Positions 24,801 to 36,800 of a DNA stretch of 64,000 bases are shown here, in pieces. The notes under the pieces were generated by a model. The model searched no databases and had not been told where the DNA came from. It saw only the letters and a program-made list of their open reading frames with translations. Origin of the DNA: Marthasterias glacialis (taxonomy: Eukaryota > Echinodermata > Asteroidea > Forcipulatida > Asteriidae). The stretch covers positions 20,494,495 through 20,558,494 of the forward strand of contig OU452225.1 in NCBI GenBank assembly GCA_911728455.2, written 5' to 3'. The position numbers were made by a program, and so were the translations under genes. Within the stretch, counting starts at the first letter, position 1. Every line of letters begins with the position of its first letter.

Positions 24801-27800
24801 TCGATGGAGCCAGTTTGTGTGAAGTGGGCATGGCTTACAGTAGAATTATGTCACACTTGCAAAGAAGACATTGGAAGATATTGGAAGACATTGCCCTCTT
24901 TCTATTTGTGACGATGTACATTAACAAGTCTGTAAATACTCTAAAATTTAAAACCCTGGACGTTGCAGGGTGGGGTTGGAGGGGGGAGGGGGAGGGGGAG
25001 GTGTGGTTTCTCATATCCCCGGACCAGGTGAAGACCACTACTTATTTTTTGTGTTTTTCTTTATCGTACAATCCAAATCTGCACATTGTAATTTAAATGC
25101 ACTGTTCATTTTCAAGAAAAAAAATATCACAGTCTATATGATTTTGAGGGAGTGAGTCAGGGTGTTTCACAAAGTGGTTCCAGACGGTCATCGTACGGTA
25201 ACTAGAGATATCATCTCCTCAAACATACTCATGAGATTTGAATGTGATTTGTGAATATATTTGGAGTACAAATTGTGTACCAGACAAATGTGCAGTCGGG
25301 CAGAGAATAGACCGATCCATTAAGCCCTGCCTACCTTAGCAACTGCCTAGCAACGGCACTTGGTGTGAATTTTTTGGTGGTTCGGTTGCAAGTTTACACA
25401 CACACGTATCGGATACAGATTCACACACAAACATGGTTTTCGTGAACGGTATGGATTTAGTTTCGTGGCCTTTTGAGTGGTGCCTTGAGTCCAAAAGAAC
25501 AATGCAGACACTAACATTGTTTAACCACTTTTACACGACTGTACAAGAACCACTGCTGTGGGATTTGCACCACCAGAAAAACAAAAACAGTTAAAACAAA
25601 AAGGTAGTACAATTGTGTGTGCTGTTGTGTGTCAGAACAATGGCGGCGGTTTGTTTACTTTTCTAATGGGAATTTTAACGTGTCGGACTTTCAGTGGCGT
25701 TGTCAAGGCTGTGATTGGTCAATACGTTAGTAGGCGGGGCTTAGTGGGTCCGACTATACATGCTGTGCTTGTGTGTTACAAACACAAATCTTGTCATTTT
25801 CTCAAGACTGAAACTACATTGCTAAAGAATGCTGAAATATTTTGTTATTCCCCAGAGCCACCATATCTTTCCAGTGCACCAACAATTAATAGTTCAAAGG
25901 TCGATGAAATAACCCTCGCCTGGAAACCATGGGGAACCCAGTCTGGCGATAGGGGGGACACCCCTGTAGAGAACTACATCATTACATACAGTAGAGTGGC
26001 TAATGTAAGTGATAATACCACAGCCAGATGGACAGAGGGGAATACCACTTCATATACTGTAGAGGGCTTAATGGAGGACACTGAGTACGAGTTCCGAGTT
26101 ACTGCGGTCAGGCCGGGGTTGGGCGGAGCTGGACCCCCTAGCCCCCCTTCTCAAGGCCGTACAACGTGCCTCAGTAAGTGTAATGCATACATTTCTAGTA
26201 AGCATAAAGATACTTCATACTTTACAAATGTAAAGTATACTCTGTCGGTAGGTTTCTTTTGCATCTTGGGAATTTTGAGTTATAATTTGAATATCATATT
26301 CATCTTCTCATTCATGTCAAATAACACAATAAACATACATTGTTTGTCATGTTTCATCTGTTTGATTAATTTTACTTTTTTTTGCATGTGAATGTTTTAT
26401 TCCAATTTTCCTTTTATAATCATCTACCCATCCATCATGTATTTTGTTTGTATGTTGTTTGTTGTTTGTGTATTTTGTTTGTTGTTTGTTGTTTGTGTGA
26501 TATTAGTTCCAGGGAAACCGGTTGATTTCAAAAGTGTAGCACTGAATGCAACATCCCTCCAGCTCAGTTGGTCCCGGCCAATCAGCTCTGACTGTACTGT
26601 GATCACCTATGAGCTAACATACTGGCTAGAGAAACAGGGAGCATGCGATAAAGTAATAGAAGAAGAAATCATCAAGAAGCTTAAGACAACAAGGAATCAC
26701 TCCCTTGTCATTGGTTACTTGCTGCCAAACACGTTGTATAGAGTGAAAATAATTGCCAATACCAGTGCTGGAGTGTCGGCTGAAGACACACCGATTGAGA
26801 TAACAACCTCTGAATCAGGTCTGCATCAAGAAATTACACAAGAGATCTTTAACCCTTTAGCACTTGCGCATAATTAAGCATCGAGTAATTTACTCCCTGA
26901 ATGCGTCACAGAAATTTGCAAGATTTTCTGCTGTACATAGAAATCTTTGGATAACTTTCATTGTGATTATCTTCTTGTATTACTAGTTTAGTTTATTATG
27001 TAGAAGATGAAATTACTTATCGAATGATTTGCACAGCAAATTTTTTTTTTGACCAGTATGAAATATATTCCCTCAAAAAAAAGAGTTAAGGTTGCCTGAA
27101 TATTTTAGTTTTAGGTTACACCAATTTTTTTTTTTTAGCCCTAATCGAACATCATGGAAATATAGAACACATTTGATTTTATTTCATATGATTGAAATTT
27201 GTAAGATATTTTTGAATTCATTTCCTCTTGGAATAGTTCCTAAACCACCTTGAGTTCTGGATACTCAATTAGAAAGTTCCACTTTTTTTGCCAAGTGGAA
27301 GGTAGAATCAGTATACATACATGTAATTGGTAATAAGCATCTGAGAATTACGACAAAGCGTAATCAAAATCACCACTAAAAGAAAGTCTTTTTGAAGAAT
27401 CAGTTAAGCAACTTGCAAAAAGTAAATTATATTATGTTTAATATTTGTGAAATGTTGCACTTCCTCTCGTAATAGTACCTGGACCACCTAGAGATGTGGA
27501 TACTGAATTAGAAAGCTCCACCTTTTTTGTCAAGTGGAGGGGGCCCAGCTGTGCGGATAGAAATGGTAAAATCTTAGGGTACCACTATCAGCTCCTGGAT
27601 TCTGGAGATGAGATCGTTGAAGAAGGAGTAACTGAGACATCTCTTAAAAATCATACCTTTGAGAACTTGTTGCCTTGCACTGAGTATGGGTTTCATGTTA
27701 GAGGAAGGACATCAGCCGGTAATGGGTCCTTCAGTCAGATTCAGAATGTGACGACACCAAGTGCAGGTAAAAGGACACAAAACCGTTTCCAACATCATGA

Positions 27801-30800
27801 AATTTACTTGCATCTTTTTTTATTTAAAATAGTCTGGTTCTAGTTTGATGTCGTGAGATTATGCATTTATGATGGCTACTGTATCGTGGAAAGGAGTGGC
27901 CAAGCATTCTCGTCTGCCGAACTTAAGTTCTGTAGCTTACAGAATGTGGGTTCGAATCCCGGCCTGGCCAGTCGCGACACTAGTGTCCTTGAGCACTTCA
28001 CCATAATTGCTGTGTCCTTCGGATGGGATGTTAAGCCATAGGTCCCATGTACTAGGATGGGTAGTGCACATAAAAGAACCCAGAACACTTATTATGCAAG
28101 AGTAGGGGGTTTACCCTGGTGTTTCTGGTTCAGAAAAGCAAGCATCCTTATCTACAGGTTTCCTCAGGCTTTCAAGCTACAGTTATTAAGTTCGCTTTTG
28201 AGGCATCCAAGGTTTTAAACAGCCGTTTAAGACCGAGTCACTACTCTTTTATTCCCATTCATAAATGCCCTTTTTGTTAACAGTGTAACAGTGTAGAAAA
28301 ACCGTGAAACTTTTCTGTTTTTTGAATAAGTTATTTTTTAATTCTTGCCACGTCCTCAGGCTCCATTTCGCGAGGGGTCAATGCTCATACGGTTGCGCAT
28401 ACGCACGCATTATTAAACTTTACAATGAGTACCGCTATGTATTGATTGCGCTATGTGTAAATTAGCACCCGCGTAAGCTAGTGCGCCAACACACGTATGG
28501 CTATAATGAGCGCAGAATGCGCCTTCATAGTTCCAGCTATGTCTATATCATCCGTTTAAAACCGGTCTTAAACAGTCATGTGACCACCTTTCAACCAATA
28601 GGACTGCCCAAATTGTCCCAAACTGACTGGGGTATTTATGAATAGAAATTAATAATAATAAATAATAATAATAGTATATGCAATGTATAGTACATGACAA
28701 TGGTGGTGACAGCATGGTACAGGTACAAGTATTTTTATGGCATGGTACAAAATCATAAAAAGGCTCTCAATTTTTAAGAAGAATTGTAGCAAGAACAGTA
28801 TGAATCGTGCTATGACAAGTGTTACCCCCCCCAAAAAAAAAAGTTAAAACAGTCTGCATCATGAGTAATGTATCTAGTGTGCCTAAAGATCATCAATACA
28901 TACTTCTAATACAAAAACAATCAAGAAGTAAACTCTGACGTTAGAATTTTGCATCTTAGGAATTTTAAATTTGAATTTGAAATCACAATCATTTCATCAA
29001 TATCAAATAATATGATTCCACATTTGTTTTCCATACAGTTGTTTTCATGTTGAATCTGTTTGATGTGTGATAATCACTGTATACTCAGTGCTTTCTCCCA
29101 AGTCCTGCAGGATCTATTAGATTGTGGGGGTCGTGGGTTTGAAGCCCACCGGAGGAGTATGCCAGTAGATCCCCTCCTCCAGGACTCCAGTGAAAGCACT
29201 GAGTATACATTTTTTGTTCATGTTGTAACTGTTTGATTTCCCATTTTGCATGTCATTTGATTTGTATATTTCCATTTCTTGATCATCTACTCACCCATCA
29301 TCCACTTTGTTTTGTAGGTTTGTTTCTTGTTTGTGTATTTTGTTTGTTGTTTGTGTGATATTAGTTCCAGGGAAACCGGTTAATTTCACTGGTGTAGCAC
29401 TGAATGCAACATCCCTCCAGCTCAGTTGGTTGCGGCCAATCAACACTGACTGCACTGTGATCACCTATGAGCTAACATACTGGCTAGAGAAACAGGGAGC
29501 ATGCGATAAAGTAAAAGAAGAAAAAAGCACCAAGAAGCAGAATACAACAAGGAATCACTCTCTTGTCATTGGTGACTTGCTGCCAAACACATTGTATAGA
29601 GTGAAAATAATTGCCAATACCAGTGCTGGAGTGTCGGCTGAAGACACACCGATTGAGATAACAACCTCTGAATCAGGTCTGCATCAAAGACTTAACCCTG
29701 AAGTTTCCTTAACCCCTTACCTGGGTCGGTCCATTAAAATACATTTAAATACATAAAAATAGATCATCATAAGTTCCCTGTCATAAAATACATCTCAAAC
29801 ATTCATGGAATGTCTGTACATGTTAGTGCATGTGAATGCATTGTTTGCACTTTAGTGAAAGTTTGTAGTGAAATGGTTTGGATGAAATAATCACCTTTGC
29901 TCGTCTCATATTTAGTAATTGTCCAGATGATTTTTCTGATTAGTTTTTGTGGTAACACCATGTACATGAAATCTCTCGTGAGTTGCTAAAGCGACAAGAA
30001 CCATGGGAATTAATGTTGTGTTATATTGAACAAAGTGATGAATTCACATCAAGATGATAAAAATGCGTCTCAGTAAATTCAACGTTTGGGGGCTATTTGT
30101 GGTGGGTCGGTAAGAACATGTTGGTTGTAACGACTCAAAGATGATCAGAGCATGCTGATTAAAACAATAGGCTTTTGCACCTCTGTGTTGGACACAGATC
30201 TGCCCCGTGTATTAAGTTTGACTGACCTTTTCACGCTACATTTCAATGCAGCGTTGACCTGTGTAGAGCACTCAATCTGTGTCCAAACCAACCCTGGTTG
30301 GGAGGTTGGTTGAGGGTTTTTGACCTTTGTAGAGAATTAGGTGTGTAGCAAAAAACCTGATGTCTTGTCATGCAGTGTGAAAGCCGAGCAAATTTTAACC
30401 ATGCTGAAATTTTACAAAGTCAATACAGATTGGAACCATGTAGCATTCGGCACGGATCGGAGCTTGATATGTGTGAAAAGGCCTATTGAGTTGTTACACC
30501 ACCAGTTCTTTTTAGGACCACCACAACTCACAGAGAGATTTCATGCACAGCAAATCTTACTAGATCCTATCTCCACCATGCTAAGTTTCAAATCATCCAT
30601 AGCATTATTCAAATGTATGAATGATCAATATACTTTGCCCAGATTCATGAAGCATTGAATGCTGCTGTTGACAAAAAAGGATCTAGAAAAATTTGTTGAA
30701 AACATCAAGAAATGATAATATGTGTGTGTGTTTTTTTTAGTGTTTTCTAATGTATCTTCCAATCAAGAAACTTGACAGTGATCTCACAAAGGAATATGAC

Positions 30801-33800
30801 AGCTTTCTTACAGTCATCTTGGTTTTTTTCCATTAAAACAATGTAAGGTCATATATCAGAATTGGCAGCTACGGCTATGGCTGTTGCTAAGGGGGTGTTG
30901 CTAAGGATGTCCTATACTTAAACGCATGATGACGCAACCATCCAGCCATAGCCGTAACCACCAATTTGGACATGGCTTTAGCAAACTGAGTCTGTGCAAG
31001 GGAAAATTGTCTGGGCCCTTTTTCTGTTGGTAGAATCAGTATACATAATCGGCAATAAGCATCTGGGAAACGCGACAAAATTGAATCAAAATCACATCTA
31101 AAAGAAAGGTCTTTTTTTAAGAATCAGTCAAGCAACGTACAATATAGTAAATAACAAATTTAAAAAATAATTATTATATTTCGAATGATTAATATTTGTG
31201 AAATGTTGTTTTTTGCACTCTCTTTCAAAATAGTTCCTGGACCACCTAGAGTTGTTTCTACTGAATTAGGAAGCTCCAACTTTTTTGTTAAGTGGAAGGC
31301 GCCCGTCTGTGCGGATAGAAATGGTAGAATCTTAGGGTACCACTATCAGCTCCTGGATTCTAGAGATGAGATCGTTGAAGAAGGAGTAACTGAGACATCT
31401 CTTAGGAATTATACCTTTGAGAACTTGTTGCCTTGCACTGAGTATGGGTTTCATGTCAGAGGATGGACGTCAGCTGGTAATGGGTCCTTCAGTCAGATTC
31501 AGAATGTGACGACACCAAGTGCAGGTAAAAGCACCCCAAAAAATGTTTTCATTTCTTATAAAATAATCTTTCATCACGGTGCAGCCATCTTACTTTTTTG
31601 TACACTGTAGTCAAACTGAGGCTTGGTGGTAAAATAGTCAGGTTCCAGTTTGATGTAATGAGATTATGCATTTACATATGTACAATTGCTGCCGTGTTGT
31701 AGTACTCATACTCGGATACTACATGAGTACCGTTTTGATGGTACTCGTACTTGTACTTTGCTATTAAAATACTTTTACTCAAAGTCCATACTCGATACTT
31801 GACTGAAAATGTACTAGGACTCAATTTAAAGTACTTGTGGTCAAAATACCACTTTCCTATATGTTGCCTTAATACAAGAAATAGAGGAATAAAGCTCTGG
31901 AAAAAGTAAAATTGAAGTTGTCTATGATGTATTCATGTTTAAATGATAGTTATCATAACAAGCACACACTGTCGTCTAGAAATTTACCAAAACACAATAG
32001 GCCTAAATGTTTTTTTTACGCATTTTGCAGTATTTTTTTATAAAGTTATCGTAGTCTTAGATCCAAGTACTTCGTACTCGGCTGTTGGACTCTGTACTCA
32101 GATATTAGAATACCCAGGACTTGGACAGTTGTAGGGCCTAATAATAATAATAATAATAATAATACAACTTATTTAGCGCCTTTTCCTAGGGTTACAAAAG
32201 CCCTACTCATACTGGATGGCCCAAGTACTTGTACTTGAGTACTACTCGGCAAGCCTAGTACTGGGCAATACTTGATACTTGACTGAAAAGTACTTGACTA
32301 CAAAACTGGATTGCTGCTGCATACAGGGAACATAACAAAGATAATGGTGGCTTGATTTGGGTCAAAACTGTCAAATGGCTGTCTGTTTTAAAGATATAAA
32401 GAACAAAATGAATGTGAGACTTTGGAACGATAGGTGGCAGCAGACTTATCAGGTAAATTGTCAAGCCTAGCAAAGACAGACATATGTTCTGATGGAAACT
32501 CTTTTCATTCAATGCTCATGAGAACTGCACAAACTATAATTAAAGTCCTTATCAGGGAAACCTTCATTATCTATATAGATGCTTTACTATAATTGCTTCT
32601 CTTCACCCAGGGGTATAATTGGGTAGAGGTTGATATTGCATTTTAAAAAGCCTTAGAGCGCCACGGCAGCTCGGGGCTGTATACTCCCCAGGGAGCTGAG
32701 AAAGATTACAGGAATGTTATTGGCCCAATGACCAGGGCACTAATGTAAAGCGCCTTGAGATGCTATTGTGAAATGAACTATCAAGAACTCATCATTACAT
32801 TTTAAAGGTCTTGGCCCAATTTCATGGCTCGATTTACCATGAGTGGATTATCGTCACTAAAAGAAGCAGAACAATCTGCACTTAGCGTAAGCACATTTCA
32901 CAGGATAGTAAGAAATATTTGCATGTGTGTATACATGATTATCACCCAGTGAAGCCTTCTTTGCTTACATAGCTAGCTCAGAAATTTATAGCTGGACCAG
33001 TAAACGGACAATTAAGTGCAGAATTTCTTGGCAAGCAGAGCCCTGAAGTTGAGTCCTTTATCTCTTGAGGCAATTTTTACAAGTAGCTTACAAGTGCCTT
33101 GTGTGACATGGTAGAGAAACTGTCATTTTTTTTTTAAAGATTAACATCCCTTGGTATTCCCAAGGATCAGTTCTCAGCGTAAATAACCATCATGTATCTT
33201 GAATTTAGTGCCAGAAAAAGTCATGGACCTCCAGCTTACCCCCGACCAGACAGCTCTTCAGGTTTCCTGGCAGCCATTCGACACCCCATGCGAAATTCTC
33301 GGCTACAACATCAACTATCGTCTCGTCAAGCATCTGGCATGCGACAGTGAAGAAATCAGCATGGCAAACATGACAGTGGGGTCCCGGTATAACCATACCA
33401 CAATACAGGGTTTGTCCCCTCATTCGGAGTACGCTGTGTCTGTTACAGCGTTGACATCAGCAGGGGCTGGGGAAGCCAGTGAGGCGAGTCAGTCAACCCT
33501 ACCAGATGGTATGTACTAAAAACCAAATAACAGGGCTCAATTTCAGAAAGCTACTTAACCAGTAGGTTCCGGATGCCAGGTATCAATGATAATCTACGAA
33601 AATATTTTTTGAGCCAGCAAATGGGCAATGTTGAAACACGCCATTGTGTAAAATTGGAATACCAGAGCAAAGGTCACCCGGACATTCGACTGCTGAGCGT
33701 GCACAGAGCACACACATGCTGTCTAACGCTTCATTTCACACACACAAATTACTTGTACTCATAGTCCATACTCGATACTCGACTGAAAAATAACCTGTAC

Positions 33801-36800
33801 TAGATGTCATGTTCTTGATACTCAACTGAAAATGCACTTAGACTCAGTTTGATGTACTCGTGGTCAAAATTTGGTTGTCTAAATCGTGTTTCGTTAATGT
33901 AAGTTTATGCCTTTGCAATCTAAGGATAAGAGAAAAAATTGAGCACTGGAAAAAGTAAATTTAAAGTTATTTTGATGTTATCACATTTAAAATAAAGTTA
34001 TCCTACATTGTCATCTAGAAAGTAGTCCAAAAAACACTAAATGTGTGATACCTCATTTTGCAGTATTTTTCTTCATAAAGTACTCAAACTCGTACTCCTG
34101 CTCAGAGATCCAAGTATTTGTTGGACTCAGAATACTCGGATCTCACACACTTGTACTTGTATTCAATGGCCCAAGTACTTGCACTCGAGTACTACTAAGC
34201 CACCCTAGTACTCAGCTCAGTACTACTCAGCTACCCTAGTACTCAGCTCAGTACTACTCAGCCACCCTAGTACTCAGCTCAGTACTACTCAGCCACCCTA
34301 GTACTCAGCTCAGTACTACTCAGCCACCCTAGTACTCAGCTCAGTACTACTCAGCCACCCTAGTACTCAGCTCAGTACTACTCAGCCACCCTAGTACTCA
34401 GCTCAGTACTACTCAGCCACCCTAGTACTCAGCTCAGTACTACTCAGCCACCCTAGTACTCAGCTCAGTACCACTCAGGCACCCTAGTACTCAGCTCAGT
34501 ACCACTCAGGCACCCTAGTACTCGGCTCAGTACTACTCAGCCACCCTAGTACTCAGCTCAGTACCACTCAGGCACCCTAGTACTCAGCTCAGTGCTACTC
34601 AGCCACCCTAGTACTCAGCTCAGTACTACTCAGCCACCCTAGTACTCAGCTCAGTACTACTCTGCCACCCTAGTACTCAGCTCAGTGCTACTCAGCCACC
34701 CTAGTACTCAGCTCAGTACTACTCTGCCACCCTAGTACTCAGCTCAGTACTACTCAGCCACCCTAGTACTCAGCTCAGTACTACTCAGCCACCCTAGTAC
34801 TCAGCTCAGTACTACTCAGCCACCCTAGTACTCAGCTCAGTACTACTCAGCCACCCTAGTACTCAGCTCAGTACTACTCAGCCACCCTAGTACTCAGCTC
34901 AGTACTACTCAGCCACCCTAGTACTCAGCTCAGTACTACTCTGCCACCCTAGTACTCAGCTCAGTGCTACTCAGCCACCCTAGTACTCAGCTCAGTACTA
35001 CTCTGCCACCCTAGTACTCAGCTCAGTACTACTCAGCCACCCTAGTACTCAGCTCAGTACTACTCAGCCACCCTAGTACTCAGCTCAGTACTACTCAGCC
35101 ACCCTAGTACTCAGCTCAGTACTACTCAGCCACCCTAGTACTCAGCTCAGTACTACTCAGCCACCCTAGTACTCAGCTCAGTACTACTCAGCCACCCTAG
35201 TACTCAGTTCAGTAGGACTTGATATTAAACTGAAAAGTACTTGACTACAACGCTGCAAATTTATGGTATGGTTGTTGTTTGTCTCCGGCATACAGTTCCA
35301 GGGAAGCCGGTTGCTATCAGGAACACTTCAACATCCTCAAGGTCAGTGACCTTCACCTGGCAGCCCCCAGCATGTAGGGAGAGAAATGGCATCATCACAA
35401 AGTATTACTGCAAACTTGTTAATACAGGAGCAAGTGTACTATTCAAAGAGATACGTGTATCACAAGACATCACTACAGCAACTTTTGATGGACTGAAACC
35501 ATGTACCAAGTACCATTTTGAAGTTCTTGCTCAGACGTCTGTTGGTAACAGTTCATTCAGCGGTCCAGATTATGTAACTACAGATGGGGAAGGTATGTAC
35601 ACTTGTATGCTTGTCTTTTTGAGTGGAAGAAGTAAGATTTGTATGTGAGCCAATGACTGATGTTATGAATTTTCTACAAAGTTGAAACCCAGGAAGAAAC
35701 GATTGTACACACAGATGCAGGATGTGAACATGTTCAGTGGACTTATACAAGTCAAAACCTTGTCAATGATTGATCGTGTGATATACTGTTCATGTAGCAA
35801 CAATGTATTTATGTATAAAGCCATGCTATTGGGTGTTTGGGCAAAGCCCGAAACACATCTTGTTTTTTTGTTGTTTTCCTTTTTCTTCTTACCTTTTGGG
35901 TTTTTTTTTCAGGTGTTTTTTTATTGTTTTTCTACTAAACTTCTTCTTCTCCCCTGCGTTTGTCCCCCACAAAAGACACATTTCCCGAGCTAACATAAAC
36001 TTCAATCTTCACACATATATAAATCTTAACAAGACACAGGTTTAGTGGCATCATGATGATGTTATCAGGTGTCAAATTACATTAATTGAAAGTTTAATAT
36101 TTCAAAAAGTTATCGGTCCTGAACTACACAATGGATTTTTGCAATCTATACATCATCAGAAAGGTCTTCCAAAAATGAATAAGCACCTCACTGACATGAC
36201 CCCAATTCGACCTTGTCTTCCAGTTTAAACCAGATGTTGAACATTTCAAAAATTGATATCTCAACTACATATCATTTAAACACAATTTTTACATTAGGTG
36301 GTAGAGCTTTAAGCCTTCTCAAATTTTTACATTGAAGTTTATGTTCGGGCACCATTTTGACCCCAACTTCTGGTCAAAATTGGACGTTAAAATAGATACA
36401 CTCATGGATGCACCCAAGAAAGCTCATGCACAATAATAACTAGCTTTGTACAGTCATTGACAGTTACATACAATGTAAACATCAAATATACACGCATGGA
36501 TGCATCCAAGAAAACCCATACACGGTTAGAACTGCATCTAGCTGCCGAGCAGGCTTGGTAGTCTAGTGGTTAGACATCTGCTCTGGAAAGGTCATGGGTT
36601 TGAATCCCACCCGAGTAACATGCCTGTGTTTTTTTACCCTCTACTCAGCACTCAGGAAAGTCCTGAGTAGACAGTGCTGATAATTATTTGATGCTTATTT
36701 TATTCTAATCTTTGCATCATCTGTGAAGGTTTTTGTATGCTAATTGTTTAGATAGTAGTGTTCTGATTTGACTTTGATTCGTCTAAAAACAGGAAAGTCA

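Larger units (their letters stand above)
26255..31640 (+). repeat. Tandem segmental duplication covering exons 10-11 and 12-13
   Basis: Block 1 (about 26255-27845) and block 2 (about 28949-31640) share exons, both internal introns and flanks, including the TTTGTTGTTTG-rich acceptor tract and the GGTAGAATCAGTATACAT intron. Block 2 is longer because it gained a SINE (29085-29215) and about 900 bp of other sequence between its two exons. Confidence 0.85.

Noticed and set aside
25558..26391. A 277-codon open frame, the longest in the window
   Set aside because: It is an accident: it reads through the reversed MITE, then exon 9, then intron. Only 25856-26173 is coding.
30341..30658. 105-codon frame in the intron between exons 12 and 13
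   Set aside because: No recognisable domain, no splice-site support, and it lies in the part of the intron not shared with the sister copy.
34180..35215. Regular direct repeats that look like a CRISPR array
   Set aside because: The 31-bp units abut with no spacers, and the host is an animal. It is a minisatellite.
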